This document shows, one piece after another, positions 10,479 through 20,179 of a DNA stretch of 64,000 nt; within the stretch, counting starts at the first letter, position 1; every line of letters starts with the position of its first letter. The DNA comes from an uncultured Algibacter sp. (GTDB lineage: Bacteria; Bacteroidota; Bacteroidia; Flavobacteriales; Flavobacteriaceae): NCBI GenBank assembly GCA_937958265.1, contig CALGNX010000009.1, forward strand, positions 1 through 64,000, in the 5' to 3' direction. The notes under the pieces are model-generated. The model had not been told where the DNA came from and ran no database searches. It saw nothing but the letters and a program-made list of their open reading frames with translations. A program made the position numbers and the translations under genes.

Positions 10479-11672
10479 ATGACAAAAGTTTTTAAAAATA
10501 TAAAAGGGGACAGGTTAATTTGGGCAATAGTTGCGCTATTGGCTATACTTTCTTTTTTGCCTGTTTATAGCGCAGCAAGTAACCTTGCATACAAAGGTAC
10601 GGGTAGTAATACCTTTGCTTTTTTTGTAAAACATTTTGTACATTTAGTTTTGGGCTGTGCAATTATTTACGGAGTGCATAAAATCCCATATAGGTATTTT
10701 AAGGGCTTATCATTAATAATGATTCCTGTTGTTTTGGTTTTATTAGCTATTACCCTTCTTCAAGGAACCACTATTGAGGGGGCTAATGCAAGTAGATGGA
10801 TTCGAATTCCTTTTGTAGGTATGTCTTTTCAAACTTCCACTTTAGCCTTTGTTGTTTTAATGGTTTATGTAGCAAGGTATATGTCTAACATCAAAAAAGA
10901 AATGGTACGTTTTAAAGCGTCTATTTTACCGCTTTGGGCACCTGTTTTCTTTGTGTTAATTCTTATTTTACCTGCTAATTTTTCCACAGCTGCTATTATG
11001 TTTTTAATGGTTGTGATGCTAGTGTTTTTAGGAGGGTATCCACTGCGCTATTTAGGAGTAATTATAGGTGGTGGAGTTCTAGTGTTAACACTTTTTATTT
11101 TAACAGCTAAGGCATTTCCTAACGCTATGCCAAATAGAGTAGATACATGGATGGGAAGAGTAGAAAGTTTTACAAACTCTGAAGATACCGAAGCAGATTA
11201 CCAAATAGAAAAAGCGAAAATAGCTATTGCAACAGGGCAAATTTGGGGTGTAGGTCCGGGTAAAAGTATGCAGAAAAATTTTTTACCACAATCTTCATCA
11301 GATTTTATATTCGCTATAATTATTGAAGAATACGGGTTATTGGGAGGTTTTTTTATAATGGGACTATATCTTTGGTTGCTTTTTAGAATAGTTATAGTAG
11401 CTCAAAAGGCAGACACCGTATTTGGTAGGCTTTTGGTTTTAGGTGTTGGGCTTCCAATTGTATTTCAAGCCTTAATTAATATGGCTGTAGCAGTAGAGTT
11501 GTTTCCTGTAACCGGACAAACTTTACCATTAATAAGTAGTGGTGGAACCTCAATCTGGATGACATGTTTGGCTATAGGTATTATATTAAGTGTTAGTGCT
11601 AAACGAGAAGAAATAAAGGAAAAAGAAGTAATTGAACAAAATCCATTAGAAATTTTAAGCGAAGCTTTATAA
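10479..11672 (+). CDS. ftsW: Cell division protein FtsW (SEDS glycosyltransferase)
   Basis: Polytopic protein between murD and murG; GASRWIRIPFVG-like motif, FPVTGQTLPLISSGGTS. Confidence 0.95.
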   Translation: MTKVFKNIKGDRLIWAIVALLAILSFLPVYSAASNLAYKGTGSNTFAFFVKHFVHLVLGCAIIYGVHKIPYRYFKGLSLIMIPVVLVLLAITLLQGTTIEGANASRWIRIPFVGMSFQTSTLAFVVLMVYVARYMSNIKKEMVRFKASILPLWAPVFFVLILILPANFSTAAIMFLMVVMLVFLGGYPLRYLGVIIGGGVLVLTLFILTAKAFPNAMPNRVDTWMGRVESFTNSEDTEADYQIEKAKIAIATGQIWGVGPGKSMQKNFLPQSSSDFIFAIIIEEYGLLGGFFIMGLYLWLLFRIVIVAQKADTVFGRLLVLGVGLPIVFQALINMAVAVELFPVTGQTLPLISSGGTSIWMTCLAIGIILSVSAKREEIKEKEVIEQNPLEILSEAL

Positions 11673-11713
11673 GTGTAAAGTAGCTAGTAAATAGTCTAAA
11701 AAGGTAAAATAAA

Positions 11714-12835
11714 GTGAATATTAAAAACGAGGCATACAGAATAATTTTAAGCGGAGGCGGTACAGGAGGTCATATCTATCCTGCAATTGCTATTGCAAAC
11801 GAACTTAAACGTCGTTATCCAAATGCTGAGTTTCTATTCGTAGGTTCTAAGGATAGAATGGAAATGGAAAAAGTGCCTCAGGCAGGTTTTAAAATTGAAG
11901 GTTTATGGATCTCTGGTGTGCAGCGAAAGTTAACTTTAAAAAATTTAAGTTTTCCGTTTAAAGTAAGTAACAGTCTTTGGATATCAAGAAAAATAGTGAA
12001 ATCATTTAGACCCGATATTGCTATTGGCACAGGCGGCTTTGCAAGTGGGCCTTTGTTGTATGTTGCGGCTTCAAAAAATATTCCGACACTAATTCAAGAG
12101 CAAAATTCGTACCCTGGTATAACTAATAAATTATTATCAAAAAAAGCAAAAAAAATATGTGTGGCTTATAGTAATTTAGAACGTTTTTTTCCAAAGCATA
12201 AAATAATAAAAACAGGTAATCCGGTACGCCAAGGATTATTAGATGTAAACAATAAAAGGAATGAAGGTGAAAAATTTTTCAATTTACAGCATGGTAAACC
12301 AACCTTATTAATAATAGGTGGTAGTTTAGGTTCTAGAAGAATTAATGAATTGGTTGAGAAGGAGTTGGATTTTTTTGACACTCAAAATATTCAAATTATA
12401 TGGCAATGCGGAAAATTGTATTATCAGCAATATAAAATTTATAATAACACAAAAAGTATACAGGTTTATGAGTTTTTGAATAATATGGATTTTGCATACG
12501 CAGCAGCAGATATTGTGGTCTCTCGGGCAGGGGCAAGCTCAGTGTCAGAATTATGTATTGTTGGTAAGCCTGTAATTTTTATACCTTCTCCAAATGTTGC
12601 AGAAGATCATCAAACAAAAAATGCGATGTCTATAGTAAATGAGGATGCCGCTTTAATGATAAAAGAGGAAGATTTAGATGCCGATTTTGAAAATAAATTT
12701 TCCTTGTTATTAAACTCAAAAGAAAAACAAACGAGGTTATCTAATAATATTAAAAAATTAGCATTAGTAAATGCTACAAAAGACATCGTAGACGAAGTAG
12801 AAAAACTTTTAAAATCCAGTAGTCCCTCTAAGTAG
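11714..12835 (+). CDS. murG: UDP-N-acetylglucosamine transferase MurG (GTG start)
   Basis: [42 protein letters not shown]. Confidence 0.97.
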   Translation: MNIKNEAYRIILSGGGTGGHIYPAIAIANELKRRYPNAEFLFVGSKDRMEMEKVPQAGFKIEGLWISGVQRKLTLKNLSFPFKVSNSLWISRKIVKSFRPDIAIGTGGFASGPLLYVAASKNIPTLIQEQNSYPGITNKLLSKKAKKICVAYSNLERFFPKHKIIKTGNPVRQGLLDVNNKRNEGEKFFNLQHGKPTLLIIGGSLGSRRINELVEKELDFFDTQNIQIIWQCGKLYYQQYKIYNNTKSIQVYEFLNNMDFAYAAADIVVSRAGASSVSELCIVGKPVIFIPSPNVAEDHQTKNAMSIVNEDAALMIKEEDLDADFENKFSLLLNSKEKQTRLSNNIKKLALVNATKDIVDEVEKLLKSSSPSK

Positions 12836-12858
12836 TTAGGGAGTAGCGGTGATAATTT

Positions 12859-14274
12859 ATGAACAAAGAAACCAAAAACATAGCATTTGCTAAGGGAACT
12901 TTACCTAATCAAGCTTCATTGCGTGCAGGTATAGGCTGGGATAATATTTATTTTATAGGTATTGGAGGCATTGGTATGAGTGCTCTAGCGCGTTACTTTC
13001 GTGCACAAAATAAGCAGGTTGGTGGTTATGATAAAAAACCATCTGAGGTTACAGATAGTTTAGCGCATTTGGGTATAGATATTGATTTCTTGGATGAGGT
13101 AACCAATATAAACTCTGTTTTTAAAAACTTAAAAAAAACCTTAATAGTTTACACGCCTGCCATTTCGAAAGATCATAAAATATTAAATTATTTTAAAGGT
13201 AAAGGCTTTAATGTTTTAAAGCGTTCTCAGGTTTTGGGCTTAGTAACTCAGGATACATTTTGTCTTGCTGTAGCAGGTACTCATGGAAAAACCACAACAA
13301 CCAGTATTTTAGGGCATCTAATGCATGAATGCCATGTTCCTGTAACCGCTTTTTTAGGAGGTATTAGTGAGAATTATAACTCGAATTTGATTTTAAAGGG
13401 TACAGAAGTCTCAGTTGTAGAGGCCGATGAATTTGATCGTTCTTTTTTAAATTTATCTCCAGATTTAGCATGCATTACATCTATGGATGCAGATCATTTG
13501 GATATTTATGGCGATTCAGCTCAACTACAAAAGGCATTTGTAGATTTTGCAAGAAAGATAAAAGCAAACGGTAAATTGTTTGTTAAAAATGGTTTGCCAT
13601 TAGAGGGTATTACCTACGGTATTGAGGATAATGCAGACTATACCATTCATAATATAAAAATAAAAAATGGAAGCTATTTTTTCGATGTTAAAACGCCAAA
13701 GCAAGTATTTAAAAATTTAAAATTTAACTTACCAGGTAGGCATAATTTATTGAACGCTTTAATAGCTTTTGCTATGGCTTTAGAGTATGGTTGCCCTGTT
13801 GAATTGCTTGTGGATGCTTTAGCCTCCTTCAAAGGTGTTAAGCGAAGGTTTACATGCCACATAAAAACAGATGATTTTGTTTTAATTGATGATTATGCAC
13901 ACCATCCTACAGAGATAAATGCCGCACACCAGGCAGTTAGAGAAATGTATCCTAACAAAAAGATTTTAGTGGTTTTTCAACCACACTTATATAGTCGCAC
14001 TAGAGACTTTGCTGAAGATTTTGCAGCTAGTCTGTCCCAATTTGACGCCTTATTAATGTTGGAAATTTATCCGGCTAGAGAGTTGCCAATTCCAGGAGTT
14101 ACCGCATCTTGGTTATTAGATAAGGTGAAAATTGCAAACAAACAGTTGGTTGGGAAAAGCGAATTGTTAGCTAAAATTCAAGGCAGTAAGGCTGAGGTTG
14201 TATTAATGCTTGGTGCAGGTGATATTGGAGCAGAAGTTAAACACATAAAAAAACAATATACTATTGCGGGTTAA
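12859..14274 (+). CDS. murC: UDP-N-acetylmuramate--L-alanine ligase
   Basis: GIGGIGMSALARYF, AGTHGKTTTTS, DDYAHHPTEI, FQPHLYSRTRDF. Confidence 0.97.
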   Translation: MNKETKNIAFAKGTLPNQASLRAGIGWDNIYFIGIGGIGMSALARYFRAQNKQVGGYDKKPSEVTDSLAHLGIDIDFLDEVTNINSVFKNLKKTLIVYTPAISKDHKILNYFKGKGFNVLKRSQVLGLVTQDTFCLAVAGTHGKTTTTSILGHLMHECHVPVTAFLGGISENYNSNLILKGTEVSVVEADEFDRSFLNLSPDLACITSMDADHLDIYGDSAQLQKAFVDFARKIKANGKLFVKNGLPLEGITYGIEDNADYTIHNIKIKNGSYFFDVKTPKQVFKNLKFNLPGRHNLLNALIAFAMALEYGCPVELLVDALASFKGVKRRFTCHIKTDDFVLIDDYAHHPTEINAAHQAVREMYPNKKILVVFQPHLYSRTRDFAEDFAASLSQFDALLMLEIYPARELPIPGVTASWLLDKVKIANKQLVGKSELLAKIQGSKAEVVLMLGAGDIGAEVKHIKKQYTIAG

Positions 14275-14983
14275 TTGGAAATATATAAAAATGCTTGTGC
14301 TACTAGGTTTAGTTATCTTTTTATTTGCTTTTGCTTCTAAAAGAAATGCAAATAGAATAATATCTGAACCTAAGATTGAATTTATGGGCGAAAATAACCT
14401 TTTTATAACAAATGAATCTGTTAGTAGACTGTTACAGCACAACTATAAAGGCGTTAAAAATCGTACTAAAAAAACATTAGTTTTAAGCCAATTGGAATCT
14501 GTGCTTAAAACGAATCCAATGATAAAAACGGCAGAAGTTTATGTAAACGTAAATGGAACACTTAACGCAAAAGTAGTACAAAAAACGCCTGTTGCAAGAG
14601 TTAGTACTAATACGTCTTATTATATAGATGATGAAGGTTCATTTATGCCATTATCTAACAATTATGCAGTAAGAGTACCCTTGGTTACGGGTTATATAGA
14701 AAAAAATAATTTGGAAGGAGTTTATAAAATAGCAAATAAAATTAGAAGTGATGCTTTTTTAATAAAACATGTTTTTGAAATTCATCAAGATGCTAAAGGT
14801 GTTTTCTTTTTAAAACTGAGAAAGTGTAATTTTTTAGTACGCTTGGGTAATGAGAATTTTTTAGATAAAAAAACAAATAATCTTAAGGCATTTTATAAAA
14901 AAAATCAAAAAGATAATACGTTGAATAATTATAGTGAAGTAAATTTGCAGTTTGGAAATCAAGTAATATGTACTAAAATTTAG
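14264..14983 (+). CDS. ftsQ: Cell division protein FtsQ (TTG start, overlaps murC)
   Basis: Single-TM POTRA-type protein between murC and ftsA. Confidence 0.85.
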   Translation: MRVNWKYIKMLVLLGLVIFLFAFASKRNANRIISEPKIEFMGENNLFITNESVSRLLQHNYKGVKNRTKKTLVLSQLESVLKTNPMIKTAEVYVNVNGTLNAKVVQKTPVARVSTNTSYYIDDEGSFMPLSNNYAVRVPLVTGYIEKNNLEGVYKIANKIRSDAFLIKHVFEIHQDAKGVFFLKLRKCNFLVRLGNENFLDKKTNNLKAFYKKNQKDNTLNNYSEVNLQFGNQVICTKI

Positions 14984-14986
14984 ACT

Positions 14987-16318
14987 ATGGAACATAATTT
15001 ATCAGTTGGCTTAGATATAGGAACCACAAAAATAGTGGCTATGATTGGTCGTAAAAATGAATTTAGTAAAGTCGAGATTCTAGGTATAGGGAAATCTAAG
15101 AGTTTAGGCGTGCATCGCGGCGTGGTAAATAACATAACACAAACTATACAATCCATTCAACAGGCTGTACAGGAAGCTGAATCTGCTGCAGATTTGAAGA
15201 TTGACGAAGTTACAGTTGGTATTGCAGGACAACATATACGTAGTTTACAGCACAGCGATTATATCACACGATCAAACTCTGAAACTGTTATTGATGATGA
15301 AGATATTGATAGATTAATTAACCAAGTTCATAAATTAGTAATGCTGCCCGGAGAAGAAATTATACATGTTTTACCACAGGAGTATAAAATTGATGGTCAA
15401 GGCGAGATAAAAGAGCCTAAAGGTATGTATGGGGGGCGCTTGGAGGCCAATTTTCATGTAGTTGTAGGGCAGGTTTCATCCATTAGAAACGTTGGGCGTT
15501 GTATCCAAACTGCGAATTTAGTTTTAGAAGGTATAACGTTAGAGCCTTTAGCTTCGGCAAATGCAGTATTAAGTCAAGAAGAGAAAGAGGCAGGTGTTGC
15601 TTTAATTGACATTGGAGGAGGAACCACAGATTTAGCAATCTTTAGAGACGGTATTATAAGGCATACAGCAGTTATTCCTTTCGGAGGAAACGTAATTACC
15701 GAGGATATTAAAGAAGGTTGCTCCATTATTGAAAAACAAGCAGAGTTATTAAAAATTAAATTTGGTTCGGCTTGGCCAGGTGAAAATAAGGATAATGAAA
15801 TTGTATCTATACCAGGTTTAAGAGGTAGAGAGCCAAAAGAGATAACTTTAAAAAATCTATCGAAAATTATTCATGCACGTGTAGTTGAAATTATAGAGCA
15901 AGTTTTTGTAGAAATTAAAAACTACGGGCATGAAGAACAAAAGAAAAAATTAATTGCAGGAATTGTACTTACTGGAGGAGGCAGTCAATTAAAGCATTTA
16001 AAGCAGTTAGTTGAGTATATTACAGGTATGGATACGCGAATAGGTTATCCTAACGAACATTTGGCTGGTGATAGTGATGAGGATATAACAAGTCCTTTAT
16101 ATGCAACTGCCGTAGGTTTAGTTCTAGACGGTTTAAAACGTCTAGAAAGAAGAAAAGCAGAACAAGAAGAATTAGAAACTATAAAGAAAATTGCTTTAGA
16201 AGCTCAAAATAAAAAAGCAGCTGAAGCAGAAATAAAAGAAAAGCCAATTCAAGATAGGCGATCATTTTTGGATAAGTTAACAGAACGTGTTAAAGATTTT
16301 TTAGATAGCGCAGAATAA
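14987..16318 (+). CDS. ftsA: Cell division protein FtsA
   Basis: VGLDIGTTKIVAMIG, ALIDIGGGTTDLAIF, GIVLTGGGSQL. Confidence 0.97.
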   Translation: MEHNLSVGLDIGTTKIVAMIGRKNEFSKVEILGIGKSKSLGVHRGVVNNITQTIQSIQQAVQEAESAADLKIDEVTVGIAGQHIRSLQHSDYITRSNSETVIDDEDIDRLINQVHKLVMLPGEEIIHVLPQEYKIDGQGEIKEPKGMYGGRLEANFHVVVGQVSSIRNVGRCIQTANLVLEGITLEPLASANAVLSQEEKEAGVALIDIGGGTTDLAIFRDGIIRHTAVIPFGGNVITEDIKEGCSIIEKQAELLKIKFGSAWPGENKDNEIVSIPGLRGREPKEITLKNLSKIIHARVVEIIEQVFVEIKNYGHEEQKKKLIAGIVLTGGGSQLKHLKQLVEYITGMDTRIGYPNEHLAGDSDEDITSPLYATAVGLVLDGLKRLERRKAEQEELETIKKIALEAQNKKAAEAEIKEKPIQDRRSFLDKLTERVKDFLDSAE

Positions 16319-16351
16319 TTAAATCCATTAAATAAATGTACTAAAGAATTT

Positions 16352-16359
16352 TATATTTG
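16352..16359 (+). promoter_or_regulatory. Candidate internal promoter -7 element for ftsZ
   Basis: TATATTTG (exact TAnnTTTG) in the 208-bp ftsA-ftsZ gap. Confidence 0.4.
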
Positions 16360-16526
16360 TAAGTTATTAGTAAATTTAAAGTTATACGTTATTTATCAAA
16401 AAGGCTTATTAATTATATTTAAAAGGCGAGCGTGAAATTTTTAATAAACTAAAGTTAAAGCAAGTAAAATACTTATAAAAAAGTATATTAAAGTAGAAAG
16501 TAGAAAACCCCGAAAAATAGAATTTT

Positions 16527-18536
16527 ATGAGCAGTAAAAATGAATTTGAAACAAATATTTCATTTGATTTACCCAAAAATCAATCGAATGTTATAAAAGT
16601 TATAGGTGTTGGTGGTGGAGGTAGTAATGCTATCAATCATATGTTTCAACAGGGTATTAAAGGCGTCGATTTTTACATTTGTAATACCGATGCGCAAGCT
16701 TTACAAAATAGTGGTGTTCCAAATAAAATTCAATTGGGGTTGGATTTAACTGAAGGATTAGGGGCAGGAGCAAATCCAGATATTGGAGAGCAATCTGCAC
16801 TAGAAAGTTTTGATGATATAACCCAAATGTTAGATACCAATACAAAGATGGTATTCATTACAGCAGGAATGGGGGGAGGAACCGGTACTGGAGCTGCACC
16901 AATTATTGCAAAAATGGCTAAAGATTTAGACATATTAACGGTTGGTATTGTAACTATGCCTTTTCAATTTGAAGGCAAAATGCGTCTTGAGCAATCTCAA
17001 AAAGGCATTGAAAAACTAAGAAACACAGTAGATTCATTAATTGTAATAAATAATAATAAGCTCCGTGAAGTTTACGGAAACCTTGGGTTTAAAGCAGGTT
17101 TCTCAAAGGCCGATGAAGTGCTATCAACTGCTGCTCGTGGTATAGCTGAAGTTATTACACACCACTACACACAGAATATTGATTTACGTGATGCTAAAAC
17201 AGTACTTAGTAATAGTGGTACTGCCATAATGGGATCCTCTTTAGCTTCGGGTCAAGATCGCGCTCAAGATGCAATTCGTAAGGCGTTAGATTCTCCTTTG
17301 TTGAATGACAATAAGATTACCGGTGCAAAAAACGTACTGCTTTTAATTGTTTCAGGTTCCGATGAAATCACTATTGATGAAATAGGAGAAATTAACGATC
17401 ATATCCAAGCAGAAGCAGGCCATGGTGCAAATATTATTATGGGTGTCGGGGAAGATGAAGCTTTGGGTGAGTCGATTGCTGTTACTATAATAGCCACAGG
17501 GTTTGATATTGAGCAACAAGATGAAATTTCAAATACAGAAACTAAAAAAGTTGTACATTCTCTAAGTGAGCATCAAGATGTAAAAGAAAAAGAACCAACG
17601 GTAGTTAAACCCGTGGTAATAGAGAAAAAGAAAGAAGTTAGAGTTGTTAGACATACTTTGGATGTCGAGCAAGAAGAGGAAATGTTTTTTGTAAAAAAAG
17701 AAACTAGTACGGAAACAAAACCTCTAGACGATGATTTTAAGTTAATACCAACTTCAGACAATATTAAAAATATTGCAGTAGTTTACGACGAGATAAGCGA
17801 TACAAATATAAATTGCACAAATTCAAAAGATATACAAGATGAAGCGGATGATTTTGTAATTAATTCGGTATCAAAAAATATAAATAATCTTGAAATTACC
17901 ACCGATACTCAAATACTATCGGATTCTGAAGAAGACGAAAAACAAATTACATTAACTTTTGATTTGCCTTTATCAACATCAAATGAAGATAAATTTGTAG
18001 AAAGTAAATCTGAAGAAACTATAGCGCACCAGTTGACTGATGATGTGAAAAATATTTCGGTTAATGAGTTTGTTGAATTGATAAGTGTAAAGGACACTAA
18101 TAAAGAAGATGAGATTCGCTATACGTTAAAGAGTAACTTAGAAGTAGAAACAACTACAGATAAACCTAAAAGCTCGTCATGTGATGTGTCAGATGAGGTT
18201 GATGAAGATATTGTTTTTGAGAAAAAGGTAGTTAAAGAGTCTACAGAAAGTAGAAGTGTTGGTGAGGTTGATCCCATGGATAGTCCTATATCAGAATTGT
18301 TAAAGGAACGCGCCGAGGAGCGTCGTCGAAAAATGAGAGATTTTAACTATAAGTTTAATAATGCAAAAATAGACGATATAGAAAAAATACCTGCATACAA
18401 GCGTCAAGGTATAAATTTGCAGCATACAAAGCATTCCTCAGAAACGTCTATTTCACGAACTAGTGTAGGTTCAGATGATAATGATGATATTCAGTTAAGA
18501 AACAATAATTCATTTTTACACGACAATGTAGATTAG
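16527..18536 (+). CDS. ftsZ: Cell division protein FtsZ with long acidic C-terminal linker
   Basis: GVGGGGSNAINHM, AGMGGGTGTGAAP. IPAYKRQG near the C-terminus resembles the FtsZ C-terminal peptide. 669 aa in total. Confidence 0.97.
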   Translation: MSSKNEFETNISFDLPKNQSNVIKVIGVGGGGSNAINHMFQQGIKGVDFYICNTDAQALQNSGVPNKIQLGLDLTEGLGAGANPDIGEQSALESFDDITQMLDTNTKMVFITAGMGGGTGTGAAPIIAKMAKDLDILTVGIVTMPFQFEGKMRLEQSQKGIEKLRNTVDSLIVINNNKLREVYGNLGFKAGFSKADEVLSTAARGIAEVITHHYTQNIDLRDAKTVLSNSGTAIMGSSLASGQDRAQDAIRKALDSPLLNDNKITGAKNVLLLIVSGSDEITIDEIGEINDHIQAEAGHGANIIMGVGEDEALGESIAVTIIATGFDIEQQDEISNTETKKVVHSLSEHQDVKEKEPTVVKPVVIEKKKEVRVVRHTLDVEQEEEMFFVKKETSTETKPLDDDFKLIPTSDNIKNIAVVYDEISDTNINCTNSKDIQDEADDFVINSVSKNINNLEITTDTQILSDSEEDEKQITLTFDLPLSTSNEDKFVESKSEETIAHQLTDDVKNISVNEFVELISVKDTNKEDEIRYTLKSNLEVETTTDKPKSSSCDVSDEVDEDIVFEKKVVKESTESRSVGEVDPMDSPISELLKERAEERRRKMRDFNYKFNNAKIDDIEKIPAYKRQGINLQHTKHSSETSISRTSVGSDDNDDIQLRNNNSFLHDNVD

Positions 18537-18561
18537 TTATTGGTTTAACATTTAATTGTTA

Positions 18562-18600
18562 TTAAAGCCTGAGAAATTTCAAGAATTTTTCAGGCTTTAA
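18562..18600. terminator. Hairpin after ftsZ
   Basis: TTAAAGCCTGA...TCAGGCTTTAA inverted repeat. Confidence 0.65.
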
Positions 18601-18894
18601 TAATATTATAGTGTTTAGTAACTATTAAAAAGTTTGTTTTTTTTATAGTATTGTCATAATTTGAATTCCTATTTAAGGAGGTGAAAAATAAAATTGAATG
18701 CTAGTTTTATTTTCCTTTTCCATATAAAATATAGAATAAAATGACAGGTGTTATTAGTTGTTTGGAATAGTATTATTTGTTTTTACTAAGTTGTACAGAA
18801 TAGACCTAATTACGCATTAATGTATGTAATAATGTTTGAAAAAAAAGCTAATTTTTTTTCCTTAAAATTTTGGTTTGTTCTTTAAACTTTTCTC

Positions 18895-18902
18895 TATATT
18901 CG
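18895..18902 (+). promoter_or_regulatory. Candidate promoter of the yqeY-like gene
   Basis: TATATTCG (one mismatch to TAnnTTTG) with TTTG at 18874-18877, 17 bp upstream. Confidence 0.45.
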
Positions 18903-18924
18903 CACGAAGAATAAAAGAGAAACA

Positions 18925-19374
18925 ATGAGTTTACAAAATGCAATAATGATAGCTTTAAAGGCCGCTATGAAATCTAAAAACCAAACGGCTTTAACAGCTT
19001 TGCGTGCCGTAAAGTCAGCGATATTGTTGGCGCAAACTGAAAGTGGTGTTAAGGCAGATTTATCTGAAGAACAAGAACTTAAAATACTTCAAAAATTAGT
19101 TAAACAGCGTAAAGACAGTGCTGCAATTTATCTTGATAAAGATAGAAAGGATTTAGCTTCACCTGAAATTGAAGAAGCAGAGGTAATTAGTCAATTTTTG
19201 CCAGAGGCAATAAGTGATGAAGAAATTGAAATAGTTGTTGTTGCAGCTATCAATGAGGTTGGAGCAAAAGGAATGCAAGATATGGGAAAGGTTATGGGTA
19301 TAGTAAGCAGTAAACTAACTGGACAAGCAGATGGTAAAACCATTTCTAATATTGTAAAGGCTAAATTATTATAA
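18925..19374 (+). CDS. GatB/YqeY domain-containing protein
   Basis: MSLQNAIMIALKAAMKSKNQTALTALRAVKSAILLAQTE; MGKVMGIVSSKLTGQADGKTIS. Confidence 0.92.
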   Translation: MSLQNAIMIALKAAMKSKNQTALTALRAVKSAILLAQTESGVKADLSEEQELKILQKLVKQRKDSAAIYLDKDRKDLASPEIEEAEVISQFLPEAISDEEIEIVVVAAINEVGAKGMQDMGKVMGIVSSKLTGQADGKTISNIVKAKLL

Positions 19375-19382
19375 TCTATAAA

Positions 19383-19410
19383 TATAACTTTTAAAGCTTT
19401 AAAAGTTATA
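19383..19410. repeat. 28-bp perfect palindrome between the yqeY-like gene and tRNA-Arg
   Basis: TATAACTTTTAAAG|CTTTAAAAGTTATA, no loop. Confidence 0.85.
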
Positions 19411-19413
19411 AAT

Positions 19414-19487
19414 GGCCTCGTAGTTCAACTGGATAGAATATCAGATTTCGGCTCTGATGGTTGGAGGTTCGAACCCTCTCGAGGTCA
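19414..19487 (+). tRNA. tRNA-Arg (anticodon TCG)
   Basis: Acceptor GGCCTCG/CGAGGTC, anticodon stem TCAGA-TTTCGGC-TCTGA, T-arm GGAGGTTCGAACCCTC. Confidence 0.95.
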
Positions 19488-19498
19488 CTTTTTTATTT

Positions 19499-19543
19499 AA
19501 AACGCTTTAAGCTAAATGTTTAAAGCGTTTTTTTTTTTTTTTT
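19499..19543 (+). terminator. Rho-independent terminator after tRNA-Arg
   Basis: AAAACGCTTTAA...TTTAAAGCGTTTT followed by a long T-run. Confidence 0.85.
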
Positions 19544-19905
19544 AATAACTTTATTTTAGTTTCTAATTCATAGACATTGGAACTTCCAGCAACAATACAA
19601 AATATTTTAGTAATTTTAGAGTAGATTAACCTAGGTAGGTTTTTAGATTAGTAAATTGAAATTCAATGCGTTAATTTGCTGAAAATCTATGTTTTTTACT
19701 AATAAAATCTAATCAAATATTAATCGAACTCAGGTTAGTATGCCTTTTACATTTAGCTTTATACATAAGAAAATATAAAATTCAAAATGGTTAAAAACAA
19801 TTAACCTGTTGTGTATTAAAATGAACATTGGTTTAAAAGCATATAAGTTTTTTTAGTATTACAATTAATGTTTTTGTAACTCAATAATTTGTATAATTTA
19901 TTTCG

Positions 19906-19925
19906 ATAAAATCTGGAGATTTTAT
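19906..19925. promoter_or_regulatory. Palindrome in the GH9 upstream region (candidate operator)
   Basis: ATAAAATCT-GG-AGATTTTAT, perfect 9-bp arms. Confidence 0.45.
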
Positions 19926-20179
19926 AGCTATTAATTCAAAGCATAAAGCAATTTGGAAGTTTCTAGCAGGTAAAGGGTTTGAAAGCGTACTGTATTTCCT
20001 TCCTTCTTGTACGCATTGTTAAATAAAGTTAAACGATAAAATATGTTTTTTAAAATACGAAAAAACTTATTTAATCGTTTTAAATAACGGATAATCTGAT
20101 ATTTTTCAGTTATAGAAACTTATTGCATAGCTTTATCTAAAAGAATTAAGCTAAAATAACGTCTTAAAATCACACAATT

